From positions 1 to 45,322 of the forward strand of contig DAIDHC010000070.1 in assembly GCA_027452065.1 (NCBI GenBank): a stretch of DNA of 45,322 nt, given 5' to 3'. Positions 9,562 to 20,190 of the stretch are shown here, in pieces. A program made the translations under genes and the position numbers. Source of the stretch: Bryobacterales bacterium. Its GTDB lineage: Bacteria > Acidobacteriota > Terriglobia > Bryobacterales > Bryobacteraceae. Every line of letters begins with the position of its first letter. The stretch's first letter is position 1. The notes under the pieces are model-generated. The model ran no database searches, was not told the DNA's origin, and saw only the letters and a list, made by a program, of their open reading frames with translations.

Positions 9562-12233
9562 AAGAGCCTCGCGCGACGTACCGGATTCAGCTTCACGCGG
9601 GCTTCGGCTTCGATCAGGCCGCGGAGGCGGCCGAGTATCTGGCGGCTCTGGGCGTGTCGCACATGTATTGTTCCCCGTACCTGCAGGCGGCGCCGGGAAG
9701 CATGCACGGCTACGACGTGGTGGACTACCACCGGGTGAACGGGGAGCTTGGGGGCGAGGCAGGGCACGAGAGATTCTGCCGGAGACTGGGAGAACTTGGG
9801 CTGGGGCAGGTTCTGGACATGGTTCCGAACCACATGGCGGCTGCCGGGCGGGCCAACGCCTGGTGGTGGGACATTCTGGAAAACGGACCAGCGAGCCGGT
9901 ATGCGCCCTATTTCGACATCGAGTGGAACCCGCCCGAGGAGAGGCTGCGAAACAGGGTGATGCTGCCGATTCTGGGCGAGCGGTACGGGAAGGTGCTGGC
10001 GGCGGGAGAGGTGAGGCTGCGGCGGGAAGGCGGAGCGTTCTCGTTCCAGTATCACGAGCATGAATTCCCGGCCTCTCCGCGTTCGATGGCAGCGCTGCTG
10101 GCAAACGCGGCGGCGCGCAGCGGAAGCCAGTATCTGGCGTTTCTCGCCGATCTGCTGGCGCATCTTCCTTCATCGCATTCCCTCGACTGGCCGAGTATCA
10201 TGACCCGGCACCGGGACAAGGAAATGCTGAAGGAGCTGCTGGCGGGGCTGTGCCGGGACCAGCCGGCGGTGGCCGCCAAGATCGAGGAGTGCGTCAAGGA
10301 GATCGAGGGCGACGCGGCTGAAATGGATGCTCTGCTCAGCCGGCAGAACTACCGGCTGGCATACTGGCGCTCGGCCGAGCGCGAACTGGGCTACCGGCGT
10401 TTCTTCGACGTGAACAACCTGGTCGGCCTTCGCATGGAAAACGACGGAGTGTTCGACGACACGCACGAGCTGGCGATCGACTGGCTGCGGCGCGGCGTGA
10501 TCGACGGCGTACGGGTGGACCACCCGGACGGGTTGAGCGATCCCCGAAAGTACCTGGAGAGGCTTCGGGAAGCGGCACCGGAGGCCTGGATCGTTGTGGA
10601 GAAGATCCTGATGCCGGGCGAGAGCCTGCCCACCGATTGGCCGGTGGCGGGGACGACGGGCTACGACTTTCTGGACCGGGCCGGAAGGCTGTTCGTGGAT
10701 GCCCGGGGGGAAGCCTCGATCAACGAGATCTACCGGGAGTTCACCGGCGCGGCGCTGGACTGGCCGGCCATGATGCGGGAGAAGAAGAACCTGGTGCTGG
10801 CGGATATTCTGGGCAGCGACGTCAACCGGCTGACGGCTCTGTTCCTGCAGATCTGCGAGCAGGACTGGACGCACAGGGACTATACGCGGCACGAGATCCA
10901 TGAAGCGATTCGGGAAGCGGTGGCCGCGTTTCCGGTGTACCGCACCTACGTGCAACCCGAGACCGGGCAGGTTGCGGCCGCCGACGCCGGCTCCATCCGC
11001 GCGGCGATCGAGGCGGCAATCGCCGGGCGGCCGGATCTGGATCGGGCGCTGTTTGAGTATCTCCAACGCGTGCTGATGATCGAGGCCGGGGGAGCGCTGG
11101 GGGCAGAGTTCGTGATTCTGTTCCAGCAGGTGACCGGACCGGCGATGGCGAAGGGCGTCGAGGACACGGCGTTTTACTGCTATTTGCGGCTGGCGCCGCT
11201 CAATGAGGTGGGCGGGAGTCCGGAGCGGTTCGGCGAGTCGCTGGAGGAGTTTCATCAGTTCTGCGGGCGGCTCCAGGAGCAGTGGCCGTTGACGATGGTA
11301 ACGACAGGAACGCACGACACCAAGCGGGGCGAGGATGTCCGCCTGCGGATCGCGCAGTTGTCGGGCCGGGCGGCGGCGTGGGCCGATGCCGTGAGACGGT
11401 GGTCGGAGCAGAATGCGCGCTATAAGAGCAACCGGATGCCGGATCGGAAAACCGAGTATCTGCTGTACCAGACCCTGGTAGGCGCATGGCCGATCTCGCG
11501 CGAGCGGCTCCAGGCCTACATGCTGAAGGCGGAGCGGGAGGCCAAGGAGCAGACGTCGTGGAGACGGCCGGATGGCGCATTTGAGGAGGCGCTGGCCGGG
11601 TTCATCGACGGGGTTATGACCGATCCGGTGTTTGTGACGGACCTCGAAGAGTTCCTTCGGCCGATCGTGGAGAGCGCGCGGCAGGCATCGGTGGCGCAGA
11701 CGCTGCTGAAGATGACGGCTCCGGGAGTGCCGGACATCTACCAGGGAAGCGAACTGTGGGATCTGAGGCTGGTGGATCCCGACAACCGGTCGCCGGTGGA
11801 CTTCGAGCGGAGGAGCGAACTGCTGAAGGAGATGAAAGGCCTGAGGCCGGAGGAAATTGCGCTCCGGACCGATGACGGATTGCCGAAGCTGTGGACGATT
11901 CACCAGTCGCTGCGGGTGAGGGCAGAACGGCCGCGGAGCTTTGGGGGGGAAGGGACATACCGGCCGCTTTGGGCGTCGGGCCCGAGATCGGGGGACGTGG
12001 TGGCGTTTGAGCGGGGCGGGGACGTGGCGGTGATCGCGCGGCGCGGGTATGCGGAGGATGTCAACGGGGACGGCTGGAGCACGACGACGGTCGAACTGGG
12101 GCCCGGGAGGTGGTGCAACCGGCTGGCGGGTGAGTCGCTGGGCGGGGGAAGAGTGGACATCGGCCGGCTCCTCGATAAATTCCCGGCGGCGCTGCTGGTG
12201 CTCGAAGAGGGCAGCGGGACGTTGGGGCCATGA
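9558..12233 (+). CDS. treY: Maltooligosyl trehalose synthase (TreY)
   Basis: 891 aa, GH13. It rearranges the reducing-end alpha-1,4 bond of maltodextrins to alpha,alpha-1,1, forming maltooligosyl trehalose. The N-terminus TYRIQLHAGFGFDQA and SPYLQAAPGSMHGYDVVD is characteristic of TreY and settles the start at the ATG overlapping the treS stop. Catalytic residues: Asp321 in GVRVDHPDGL, Glu348 in IVVEKIL and Asp587 in TGTHDTKRGEDVR. The long insertion between the barrel strands is normal for the family. The stop overlaps treZ by 4 nt, so treS-treY-treZ is one coupled operon that makes trehalose from glycogen chains. Confidence 0.96.
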
Positions 12234-14131
12234 GGGCACTTCGGGTGTGGGCGCCGGCGGCGAAGCGGGTGCAGGCGCGGGTGAACGACCGGCTGCTCAA
12301 TATGGAGCCGGAGGACGGCGGCTGGTGGAGGATGGAAAATGAGGCCACGGCCGCCGGCGCGGATTATGCGTTCGTGCTGGATGGGGGGAGCCCTCTGCCG
12401 GATCCGCGCTCGGCGTGGCAGCCCTATGGCGTGCACGGCCCTTCCCGGATTGTGGACCACGGCGAATACCGCTGGAGCGACCACGGCTGGCAGGCGCGGC
12501 CGCTGGCGTCGGCGGTGATTTACGAGCTGCACGTGGGGACATTTTCGGCGGAGGGCAGCTTTGCGGGCGTGATCCCGCATCTGAGGCACCTGGTTGAGCT
12601 GGGCGTGACGCATGTGGAATTGATGCCGGTATGCGAATTCGCGGGGAGCCGCGGTTGGGGATATGACGGCGTGGACCTGTACGCGCCGCATCACGACTAC
12701 GGCGGGCCGGAAGGATTGAAGCAACTGGTGGATGCGTGCCACGGGGAGGGGCTGGCTGTGCTGCTCGACGTGGTTTACAACCATCTCGGGCCGGCGGGAA
12801 ACTACTTGAGCCGGTTTGGACCGTACTTCACGCGGAAGTACGGCACGCCGTGGGGGGAAGCGCTGAATCTGGACGGGCCGGGAAGCCGCGAGGTGAGGCG
12901 ATTCCTGTGCGACAACGCGCTGATGTGGCTTCGCGATTATCACATCGACGGTCTGCGGCTGGATGCGATCCACTCGCTGTTCGATCAATCGGCGGTGCAT
13001 TTTCTGGAACAGTTGGCAGTGGAGGTGGAGGGGCTGTCGGCGGTTCTGGGACGTCATCTGGCGCTGGTGGCCGAGAGCAACCTGAACGATCCGCGGATTG
13101 TGGATTCGCGCGAGCGGGGCGGATACGGATTGCAGGCGCAATGGAGCGACGATTTTCACCACGCGCTCCACGCGGCGCTGACGGGCGAGCGGGGCGGCTA
13201 CTACGCCGGCTTCGGATCGCTGGGGGCAATTGCGCAGTCCCTGCGCCATGCATTCGTCTACGAAGGGCAGTACTGCCCTCATCGCAGGAGGCATCACGGC
13301 CGGCCGGTGCGGGGACTGCCGGGGGCGCGGTTTGTGGGATATCTGCAGAATCACGACCAGGTGGGCAACCGGCCGTTCGGCGAGAGGATGAACCACCTGG
13401 TGAGCGCGGGGAAGCTGAGGATCGGAAGCGCGCTGGTCCTGACGTCGCCGTTCGTGCCGCTGTTGTTTCAGGGCGAGGAGTTCGGCGCATCGTCGCCGTT
13501 TCTCTATTTCACCGATCACGAGGAGCCGCTGGGCCGCGCCGTAGCCGAGGGACGGATGCGCGAGCATTCCGGGCACGGCGCGAGGGCGGAGGGCATACCG
13601 GACCCGCAGGCGCCGGAAACGTTCGAGCGATCGCGGCTTCGTTGGGAGGAACTGGAGAGCGAAGAGGGAGCGGCCCTGGCGGACTGGTATCGCGAACTGA
13701 TCCGTATGCGCCGGTGGTTTCCGTCGCTGGCGGACGGGCGCTTAGAAGAGGTGCGAGCCAAGCGGAGCGAGGAGGAGGGTTGGCTGACGGTGCGGCGCGG
13801 TCCGGTGTGCGTGGCGTGCAACCTTGCGCCGGAAGAGCGCGTGGTGGCGCTGCCGTGGCGCAACTGCGTGTTACTGCTAGGGACGGCGGCAGTGTCTTTG
13901 AAACGAGGGGCGGTGGAACTGCCGGCCGAGTCGGCGGCGGTGATCGGCGATGCGAGCGACCCAACGGTATTGGCGTGGCTCAAAGAGGCGGCTGGCCGCG
14001 GAGAATGCGCGCCGTCAGGAGTGCGATCGCCAGGATCAGCAGCAGGTGAATCGCCGTCGTCAGAAAGTAAGACGTCACCAGGCCGAAGAGCCAGAGCGAC
14101 AGCAAGACGACGAAAATCGCTTCCAACATAA
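12230..14131 (+). CDS. treZ: Maltooligosyl trehalose trehalohydrolase (TreZ) with a 3' extension
   Basis: 633 aa. It releases trehalose from the TreY product by cleaving the adjacent alpha-1,4 bond. A short N-terminal beta domain (1-95, starting RVWAPAAKRVQA) precedes the GH13 barrel with Asp245 in DGLRLDAI, Glu282 in LVAESNLN and Asp376 in QNHDQVGNR; GDA-type TreZ C-terminal beta residues end near residue 588. The last 44 residues are Ser/Arg-rich and low-complexity, and they lie antisense to a 49-aa membrane protein gene on the other strand. The extension probably reflects loss of the original stop rather than a functional domain. Confidence 0.95.
   Translation: MRALRVWAPAAKRVQARVNDRLLNMEPEDGGWWRMENEATAAGADYAFVLDGGSPLPDPRSAWQPYGVHGPSRIVDHGEYRWSDHGWQARPLASAVIYELHVGTFSAEGSFAGVIPHLRHLVELGVTHVELMPVCEFAGSRGWGYDGVDLYAPHHDYGGPEGLKQLVDACHGEGLAVLLDVVYNHLGPAGNYLSRFGPYFTRKYGTPWGEALNLDGPGSREVRRFLCDNALMWLRDYHIDGLRLDAIHSLFDQSAVHFLEQLAVEVEGLSAVLGRHLALVAESNLNDPRIVDSRERGGYGLQAQWSDDFHHALHAALTGERGGYYAGFGSLGAIAQSLRHAFVYEGQYCPHRRRHHGRPVRGLPGARFVGYLQNHDQVGNRPFGERMNHLVSAGKLRIGSALVLTSPFVPLLFQGEEFGASSPFLYFTDHEEPLGRAVAEGRMREHSGHGARAEGIPDPQAPETFERSRLRWEELESEEGAALADWYRELIRMRRWFPSLADGRLEEVRAKRSEEEGWLTVRRGPVCVACNLAPEERVVALPWRNCVLLLGTAAVSLKRGAVELPAESAAVIGDASDPTVLAWLKEAAGRGECAPSGVRSPGSAAGESPSSESKTSPGRRARATARRRKSLPT
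13980..14129 (-). CDS. Small lmo0937-type (DUF5670) membrane protein, 49 aa
   Basis: This gene is short and easily missed. Minus-strand ATG at 14129 is preceded by GGAGG (14139-14135) with a 5-nt spacer. The product starts MLEAIFVVLLSLWLFGLVTS, then a second helix IHLLLILAIALLTA and ends RILRGQPPL. Two helices with the WLFGLVTS turn are the hallmark of lmo0937-type proteins, tiny bacterial membrane proteins of unknown function, often in stress regulons. It lies 25 nt downstream of the YtxH gene on the same strand, so the two are probably cotranscribed. The whole gene overlaps the 3' end of treZ in antisense. Confidence 0.82.
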   Translation of the reverse strand: MLEAIFVVLLSLWLFGLVTSYFLTTAIHLLLILAIALLTARILRGQPPL

Positions 14132-14154
14132 GGGCCTCCCACCCCCGAACGTTC

Positions 14155-14409
14155 TCAGCCGGCCAGGTTTTGGACGGCGCGCCGGCCGGCGCTGATCACC
14201 TCGGCGACCTCTTCCTTGCCCTGACCGATCCAGCGTCCGGCCGAGCGTTCCAGGGCTCGTTTGTTCCGGTTCACATAAGCGCGGGTGTTATCGACGCGGC
14301 CACCGATCCAGCGGCGGGCATCTTTGCCGGACTTGGGCGCCAGCAGCAGGCCCAGGCCGGCGCCACAGGCCAGACCGAAAAGCGTTCCCGTAAGAAAATG
14401 CCGATTCAT
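14155..14409 (-). CDS. YtxH domain small membrane protein
   Basis: 84 aa from ATG 14409; the open frame extends further upstream, but a promoter overlaps that part. One N-terminal helix, LTGTLFGLACGAGLGLLLAP, is followed by KSGKDARRW, the typical YtxH junction, and a charged amphipathic tail (DNTRAYVNRNKRALERSAG). YtxH proteins are single-span membrane proteins associated with general stress in many bacteria; the molecular role is unknown. It is the first gene of a two-gene minus-strand unit behind a sigma-54 promoter, between treZ and glgX, which suggests an envelope or desiccation stress role. Confidence 0.85.
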   Translation of the reverse strand: MNRHFLTGTLFGLACGAGLGLLLAPKSGKDARRWIGGRVDNTRAYVNRNKRALERSAGRWIGQGKEEVAEVISAGRRAVQNLAG

Positions 14410-14442
14410 TGTGTATGTCCCTGCCTTCCTCGAAACATTGGG

Positions 14443-14458
14443 AGCAATTTCAGTGCCA
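14443..14458 (-). promoter_or_regulatory. Sigma-54 (-24/-12) promoter for the ytxH operon
   Basis: On the minus strand CTGGCAC-N5-TTGCT matches the RpoN consensus (YTGGCACG-N4-TTGCW) at every position except the G after CAC. The GG at -24 and GC at -12 have the required 10-nt spacing. Transcription would start near 14432, about 23 nt before ATG 14409. Sigma-54 promoters need an enhancer-binding activator; one is encoded in this window at 25167-26747. Confidence 0.75.
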
Positions 14459-14612
14459 GCGTGCCTGGAAGGCGGCAAACGTTGGGTCGAGAGGCCGCGG
14501 GTAGGGGAAAACGGGCTGGAAGAAGGGGCGGACAGTCAGGAAAAAATGCATGCCGCGAGACGGCAGGTACCGGAGCACGGACATTTCTTCCGGGCGCCCC
14601 GGTTGCGGGTTG

Positions 14613-16769
14613 TCAGGCGGGGATCTCGTGGAAGACCGCAGTGCTGCGGGCGAGGAGATCGTAGGCTGCGCCGAGGCCCGGGACCGGGGCCGTGAGGGGA
14701 GCCGAGTCACGGGTGTCGAGGACTAACTCCCAGCGGGTGCCGGCATGGGGCTTGGGCAACTGGAAGGGTACGGCCTCGTGATGGGGGTTCAGGAGGAGAA
14801 GGAATGTGTCGTCACGGATCGGCTCGCCGATCGAGTTCACGTCATCGAGGGTGCGCCCGTTCAGCAGGAGACCGATGCAGCGGATCCAGCCGGCGTGCCA
14901 TTCGTCCTGAGTCATCTCCTGGCCATCGGGACGGATCCAGAGAACGTCGTGCTCCACCGCGCCGTCGACTTCGCGTTCGGGCGCGTCGGGATCGATGCGG
15001 CGATCCTGGAAGAATTTCCTTCGATGGAGATTCGGGTGATCGAGGCGAAGTTTAATGAGGCGGCGGGTGAACTCGCACAGCGCCATGCCTCGCTCGCTCA
15101 GGTCCCAGCGGCACCAGCTCAGGTCATTGTCCTGCGCATAGGCATTGTTGTTGCCCTTCTGGGTACGTCCCATCTCGTCGCCGGCGCAGATCATGGGCAC
15201 GCCCTGGCTGAGCAGGAGAGTAGTGAGGAAGTTGCGCTTCTGGCGGTCGCGAAGTTTCTGGATTTCCGGATCCTGGGCGGGACCTTCGACGCCGTGGTTC
15301 CAGGAGTGGTTGTCGTTAGAGCCGTCGCGGTTGTCCTCGCCGTTGGCCTCGTTGTGTTTGGAGTTGTAGCTGACCAGGTCGTGAAGGGTGAAGCCGTCAT
15401 GGGCGGTGACGAAGTTGATGCTGGCGGTGGGATGGCGGCCGTCGCGCTGGTACAGATCGCTGCTGCCGGTGATGCGGTAGCCGATTTCGGCGAGAAGTCC
15501 GTCATCTCCTTTCCAATAGCGGCGGGCGGCATCGCGGTACTGGCCGTTCCACTCGGCCCACAGGGCGGGGAACTTGCCGACCTGATAACCGCCGTCGCCG
15601 ACGTCCCAGGGCTCGGCAATGAGCTTGACCTGGCTGATGACGGGGTCCTGATTGATGATGTCGAAGAAGGCGGAGAGGCGGTCGACGGCATGAAGCTCAC
15701 GGGCGAGCGCGGCGGCGAGGTCGAAACGGAAGCCATCGACGTGCATGTCGAGAACCCAGTAGCGGAGGCTGTCCATGATCAGCTTCAGCACCTGGGGATG
15801 GCGGACGTTGAGAGTGTTGCCGGTACCGGTAAAGTCCATGTAGTAGCGGGGCTGATCGGAGACCAGGCGGTAGTAGGTGGCGTTGTCGATGCCCTTGAAG
15901 CTGAGCGTGGGGCCCAGGTGATTGCCCTCGGCGGTGTGATTGTAGACGACGTCGAGGATCACCTCGATACCGGCGCGGTGCAAGGCCTTCACCATGCTTT
16001 TGAACTCGCCGATCTGCTCGCCGTGGGAGCCGCCGCTGCTGTAGCGCGCTTCGGGCGAAAAGAAGTTGATGGTGTTGTAGCCCCAGTAATTCCTCAGGCC
16101 GCGCTCGACCAGGTTCTTGTCGTCGAGAAACGCGTGTACGGGCATGAGCTCGACGGCGGTGACGCCGAGTTTTTTGAGGTAGTCGACGATGAGCGGGTGG
16201 CCGAGGCCGGCGTAGGTGCCGCGAAGCTCCGGAGGGAGGTCGGGGTGCGCGGCGGTGAAGCCCTTGACGTGAATCTCGTAGATGACCGAATCGTGAAGCG
16301 CGGTGAGCGGCGGCCGGTCGTTCTCCCAGTCAAAATGCGATGTGGTGACGACGGACTTGGGCACGCCCGCGGCATCGTCGCGAAAATCGGGCGCCAGGTC
16401 GCCGCCGGCGTGGCCGAGCTGATAAGCGAAGAGCGGAGCATTCCAGTCGACGGCGCCGTGAAGGGCGCGGGCGTAGGGGTCGATGAGAAGCTTGTCGGGA
16501 TTGAACCGGAGCCCATGTTCGGGTTCATAAGGACCGTAGGCGCGGTAGCCGTAAAGCTGGCCGAGTTTCACGCCGGGCAGATAGCAGTGCCAGACGAAGC
16601 CGGTGTTCTCGCGGATGGTGATCGTTTCCCAGGTCGCGGACTTGGCGTCGTCGAACAGGCAGAGCTCGACGCCGGTGGCGCCTTCGGAATAGATGGAGAA
16701 GTTTACGCCGGTGCCGTCCCACGTGGCTCCCTGCGGATAAGGCTTTCCGGGCAGTACGGTTCGTGGCAT
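14613..16769 (-). CDS. glgX: Glycogen debranching enzyme (GlgX/TreX, isoamylase type)
   Basis: 718 aa from ATG 16769 ([19 protein letters not shown]), the usual GlgX start and length; a longer open frame upstream is not conserved-looking. An N-terminal CBM48 domain (10-150) precedes the GH13 barrel with Asp350 in DGFRFDLAA, Glu386 in LIAEPWDVG and Asp458 in [10 protein letters not shown]. The enzyme hydrolyses alpha-1,6 branches of glycogen and releases linear chains. Those are the substrates of TreY, so it works with treY/treZ although it is on the opposite strand. It is divergent from the ABC exporter genes, sharing a 201-bp upstream region. Confidence 0.95.
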   Translation of the reverse strand: MPRTVLPGKPYPQGATWDGTGVNFSIYSEGATGVELCLFDDAKSATWETITIRENTGFVWHCYLPGVKLGQLYGYRAYGPYEPEHGLRFNPDKLLIDPYARALHGAVDWNAPLFAYQLGHAGGDLAPDFRDDAAGVPKSVVTTSHFDWENDRPPLTALHDSVIYEIHVKGFTAAHPDLPPELRGTYAGLGHPLIVDYLKKLGVTAVELMPVHAFLDDKNLVERGLRNYWGYNTINFFSPEARYSSGGSHGEQIGEFKSMVKALHRAGIEVILDVVYNHTAEGNHLGPTLSFKGIDNATYYRLVSDQPRYYMDFTGTGNTLNVRHPQVLKLIMDSLRYWVLDMHVDGFRFDLAAALARELHAVDRLSAFFDIINQDPVISQVKLIAEPWDVGDGGYQVGKFPALWAEWNGQYRDAARRYWKGDDGLLAEIGYRITGSSDLYQRDGRHPTASINFVTAHDGFTLHDLVSYNSKHNEANGEDNRDGSNDNHSWNHGVEGPAQDPEIQKLRDRQKRNFLTTLLLSQGVPMICAGDEMGRTQKGNNNAYAQDNDLSWCRWDLSERGMALCEFTRRLIKLRLDHPNLHRRKFFQDRRIDPDAPEREVDGAVEHDVLWIRPDGQEMTQDEWHAGWIRCIGLLLNGRTLDDVNSIGEPIRDDTFLLLLNPHHEAVPFQLPKPHAGTRWELVLDTRDSAPLTAPVPGLGAAYDLLARSTAVFHEIPA

Positions 16770-16958
16770 GGTTTGCGCAGCCCCTGAGGAGACGCGAGAG
16801 CCTTCATTGTCGCAAAGGGCGGACGAAACGGACAAGAGGGGCGGAGGAACCGGCAGTCCCTTTCGGGGCAAAGATTTTCGCGCCGGGGCGGAGCGGCGAG
16901 CATCCAGTTGCGCATGGGGGTGAGCCTTTTCGTGAACCGGGAGGCGGCGGCGCCACAG

Positions 16959-16964
16959 TATGCT
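16959..16964 (+). promoter_or_regulatory. -10-like TATGCT, 6 nt before the ABC ATPase start
   Basis: TATGCT ends 6 nt before GTG 16971. It supports GTG 16971 over the ATG at 16908 and suggests a leaderless transcript. Confidence 0.45.
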
Positions 16965-16970
16965 GAGACT

Positions 16971-17657
16971 GTGGCGATCCTCCGCTTGCAGAACGTGTCC
17001 AAGGACTACGCCACCGATGGCGGGAGGGTTGCGGCGTTGCGCGGGGTGACGCTGGAATTCCAGGCGGGGGAGTTCTGCTCTCTGGTGGGGCGAAGCGGGT
17101 GCGGAAAATCGACGCTGCTGAATCTGGCCGGGGCGATGGACTTCCCGAGCTCGGGCGAAGTCTGGATTGACGGCCGGACGACGGGTGCGCTCGCGGAATC
17201 GGAGTTGACGAGGCTGAGGCGCGAGAAGGTGGGATTTGTCTTCCAGTCGTTTCAGCTTCTGGCCAATCTCAGCGTGGTGGAGAATGTGGAGTTGCCGCTG
17301 CTCCTTGCCCGCACCGGGGGAGCGCGGGCGGCGGCGATGAAGCAACTGGCGGAGGTGGGCATGGAGTCCCTGGCCTACCGTTTTCCGCATCAGCTCTCCG
17401 GAGGGCAGATGCAGAGGGTGGCGATAGCGCGGGCGCTGGTGCACGGGCCGGGGATTTTGCTGGCCGACGAGCCGACGGGGAACCTGGATACGGCGACCGG
17501 CGCGGCGATTCTGGAGCTGATGCGGGGAATCGCGCGGGAGCGCGGCACACTGGTGCTGATGGCGACGCACAGCGTGGAAGGGGCCGCGCTGACGGACCGT
17601 GTCGTTCACCTGCGCGACGGCGCGGTGGAGTGCGTCGAGGAGATGCGCCGCGCCTGA
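16971..17657 (+). CDS. ABC transporter ATP-binding protein (LolD/MacB/AttE type)
   Basis: 228 aa from GTG 16971. An upstream ATG at 16908 would add 21 residues that look non-conserved. All nucleotide-binding motifs are present: Walker [11 protein letters not shown]-loop FVFQSFQLL, signature [15 protein letters not shown], Walker [12 protein letters not shown] and H-switch MATHS. The sequence belongs to the type VII ABC (MacB/LolCDE/FtsE) group, which drives export or lipoprotein movement through conformational change rather than import. The permease starts 1 nt after the stop, and an AttH-like protein follows, as in the AttEFGH transporter of Agrobacterium. Confidence 0.93.
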   Translation: MAILRLQNVSKDYATDGGRVAALRGVTLEFQAGEFCSLVGRSGCGKSTLLNLAGAMDFPSSGEVWIDGRTTGALAESELTRLRREKVGFVFQSFQLLANLSVVENVELPLLLARTGGARAAAMKQLAEVGMESLAYRFPHQLSGGQMQRVAIARALVHGPGILLADEPTGNLDTATGAAILELMRGIARERGTLVLMATHSVEGAALTDRVVHLRDGAVECVEEMRRA

Positions 17658-17658
17658 G

Positions 17659-20190
17659 ATGTTCGCGCTCCGTCTTTTTTTTCGATTGATCGTGCGGCCG
17701 CTGCGGCGGGAACCGCTGCGCGCGGCGCTTACGGCGCTGGCTGTTGGGCTTGGCGTGGCGGTGGTGCTGGCGATCGACCTTGCCGGTCAGGCGGCGGCGG
17801 GTTCGTTCCGCTCCTCGGTGGAGACGCTGGCCGGGGATGCCGATCTGGAGATTTCGGCCGCCGGAGGTGTACCGGCTAGCGTGGCCGGGACGCTGGCGCG
17901 CATGCCTTACCCGATTGAGATCCGGCCGCGGATGGAGGATTACGCGGAGATTCCGGGAACCGGTCATGTGATGCCGCTGATCGGAGTGGATGTGTTTAAC
18001 AGCGGCCGGCAGACGGGCCAGACGCAGCCGACAGGGCCGGAGGGCGCGCCGAACCCGGAGGAGAACCGCATCTGGCTGGGCGTGCCGTTTCATAAGAAGG
18101 CCGGCGACACGATGGAGCTTCGGATTGGCGACCGGGAGGTGCGATTCACGGTGGCGGGAACGCTGGAGGAACGGAGCGGCGATGCGGCGGTGATCGATCT
18201 GGCGTTGGCCGACCGTCTGTTGCGCCGGGGCGGCAGGCTCGACCGGATTCTGATCCGCCTGCCGGGGCAAGGGGATGCGGGGCGGCGGAGCATCGAGGAA
18301 TGGGAGCGGCTGCTGCGAGGGGCGGTTCCGTCCGGGATTACGGTGGAGCGCAGCGGCGCCAAGACGCGGGAGAACCGGAAGATGCTGGAGGCCTTTCGCT
18401 GGAATTTGCGGCTGCTGAGCTACATCGCTCTCATCGTCGGCGCGTTTCTGATCTACAACACGATTTCGGTTTCCGTGGTTCGACGGCGCGCGGAGATTGG
18501 CGTCGTGCGGGCATTGGGGGCCGATCGAAGGCTGATTCTGGGAGCGTTCGTGGCTGAGTCCGCGATGTTCGGGTTGGCGGGCTCGCTGCTGGGCATCGCG
18601 CTGGGACGGGTGATGGCGGAGGGGGCGGTGCGCCTGGTGGCGGCGACGGTGGAGTCGCTGTATGTGAGCAGCACTCCGGCACCCATCGCGCTTACGGCCG
18701 GAGCGGCGGCGTTCGCGATCCTTCTGGGAGTGGCGATGTCGGTGGTGTCGGGCTTTGTGCCGGCGCGGGAGGCTTCGATGGTGCCTCCGACGGAGGCGAT
18801 GGCGCGCGGGCGTGTGGACTATCAGGCGAGGACGGGGCAGGGCCGGGGACTGGCGGCATCGGCGGCGGCGCTGGCGCTGGCCACGGCAGCCGCTTTCGCC
18901 GGGCCGGTGGACGGAAAACCGGTGCTCGGCTACATTGCCGCGCTCCTGCTGGTGGTGGCGGGGGCAGCGGCGATTCCGTCGGTCGTTTCCTTCGTCTGCG
19001 CACGAGCCGGAACGCCGCTCGGGCGCCTGTTCGGCGTCGAGGCGATGCTGGCCAGCCGCAGTCTGCTGGCGTCGCTGCGCCGGACCTCGGTCCTGGCCGG
19101 AGCCTTGTCTACGGCCATCGCGATGATGGTGGCGGTGGGCATCATGGTGGGGAGTTTTCGGGAGACGGTGCTGGTCTGGATGGACAACCAACTGAAGGCG
19201 GACCTATATTTGAGGCCCGCGGGTCCGGCGGCGGTGGATCGCCATCCGACGCTTTCGGCGATGCTGGCGGAGCGCGTCGCGGCTCTGCCCGAGGTGCGGG
19301 CGGTGGAATGGTTTCGAGCCTACGACATCAGCTATGAGGGGATGCCGGCCATACTGGCGGGCGCTGATATGAGTGTCTCGGCGCGCTTCGGCCGGCTGGT
19401 GTTCATGGGCGGCGCCGACCCGGCGGCCGTGTATGCGCGGCTGCGGCAGGGCGATGCGGTGGCGGTGAGCGAGCCATTCGCCAATAAGCATCACGTGGGG
19501 CGCGGGGCGACGATTCGACTCAATCTGGCGGGGCGCGCGGCGGCGTTCCCGGTGGCCGGCGTTTACTACGACTACGCGAGCGAGCGCGGATACGTGTTGA
19601 TGGATCGCGCGACCCTGCTGCGATACCTGCCGGACCCGGCGCCGTCGAACCTGGCGGTCTATCTCGCCGAAGGCGTGGAACTCGGTTCCGGGCGGGCCGC
19701 CGTGGAGCGGGCGTGCGCGGGCCGCCAGGTGGCGATCTTCGCGAACCGTTCTCTCCGCCGGGAAGCGATCCGCGTGTTCGACCGGACATTCGCCATCACA
19801 TACGCCCTGGAGGGAGTGGCGATTCTGGTGGCGGTGATGGGCGTGGCGGGCGCACTGCTGGCGCTGGTGATCGACCGCCGGCGCGAGATGGGCCTGCTGC
19901 GGTTTCTCGGCGGATCGGTGCATCAACTCCGGCGATTGATTCTGTTCGAGGCCGGGCTGCTGGGCTTGCTGTCGAGCGCTATTGGCCTTGGTTTGGGCGG
20001 GCTGCTTTCTCTGATTCTGATTTTCGTGATCAACAAGCAGTCGTTCGGATGGACGATTCAGTTTCATCTGCCGGTGTCCGTGCTGGGCGGGGCGGTAGCC
20101 GTGGTGCTGTTCTCGACTGTTCTTTCGGCGCTCTACCCGGCGGGGGTGGCGATGCGGCTGAATCCGATCGAGGTTGTGCATGAAGAATAG
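17659..20190 (+). CDS. FtsX/MacB-like ABC permease, two permease units in one chain
   Basis: 843 aa from ATG 17659. The architecture is N-terminal helix (about 20-40), large extracytoplasmic domain (45-245), three helices with the FtsX signature ([18 protein letters not shown] near 275-295), then two extra helices (about 400-440), a second periplasmic domain, and a final three-helix FtsX core with [21 protein letters not shown]. This equals a fusion of the AttF and AttG-type permeases. Such permeases move lipids, lipoproteins or small molecules out of the inner membrane, using the ATPase encoded upstream. Its stop overlaps the AttH-like gene by 11 nt. Confidence 0.92.
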   Translation: MFALRLFFRLIVRPLRREPLRAALTALAVGLGVAVVLAIDLAGQAAAGSFRSSVETLAGDADLEISAAGGVPASVAGTLARMPYPIEIRPRMEDYAEIPGTGHVMPLIGVDVFNSGRQTGQTQPTGPEGAPNPEENRIWLGVPFHKKAGDTMELRIGDREVRFTVAGTLEERSGDAAVIDLALADRLLRRGGRLDRILIRLPGQGDAGRRSIEEWERLLRGAVPSGITVERSGAKTRENRKMLEAFRWNLRLLSYIALIVGAFLIYNTISVSVVRRRAEIGVVRALGADRRLILGAFVAESAMFGLAGSLLGIALGRVMAEGAVRLVAATVESLYVSSTPAPIALTAGAAAFAILLGVAMSVVSGFVPAREASMVPPTEAMARGRVDYQARTGQGRGLAASAAALALATAAAFAGPVDGKPVLGYIAALLLVVAGAAAIPSVVSFVCARAGTPLGRLFGVEAMLASRSLLASLRRTSVLAGALSTAIAMMVAVGIMVGSFRETVLVWMDNQLKADLYLRPAGPAAVDRHPTLSAMLAERVAALPEVRAVEWFRAYDISYEGMPAILAGADMSVSARFGRLVFMGGADPAAVYARLRQGDAVAVSEPFANKHHVGRGATIRLNLAGRAAAFPVAGVYYDYASERGYVLMDRATLLRYLPDPAPSNLAVYLAEGVELGSGRAAVERACAGRQVAIFANRSLRREAIRVFDRTFAITYALEGVAILVAVMGVAGALLALVIDRRREMGLLRFLGGSVHQLRRLILFEAGLLGLLSSAIGLGLGGLLSLILIFVINKQSFGWTIQFHLPVSVLGGAVAVVLFSTVLSALYPAGVAMRLNPIEVVHEE

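Noticed and set aside
10170..12239. Long open frame on the minus strand opposite treY
   Set aside because: It mirrors treY codon positions, has Arg/Pro/His-rich low-complexity content and no family motif; such shadows are common at this G+C.
14745..16787. Long plus-strand open frame opposite glgX
   Set aside because: It is the antisense of glgX, rich in Val/Ala/Gly/Asp without domains; GlgX itself has all catalytic motifs.
17269..19191. Minus-strand open frame opposite the ABC genes
   Set aside because: Extreme Arg/Pro/His content and no recognisable motif; the plus-strand genes are clear.
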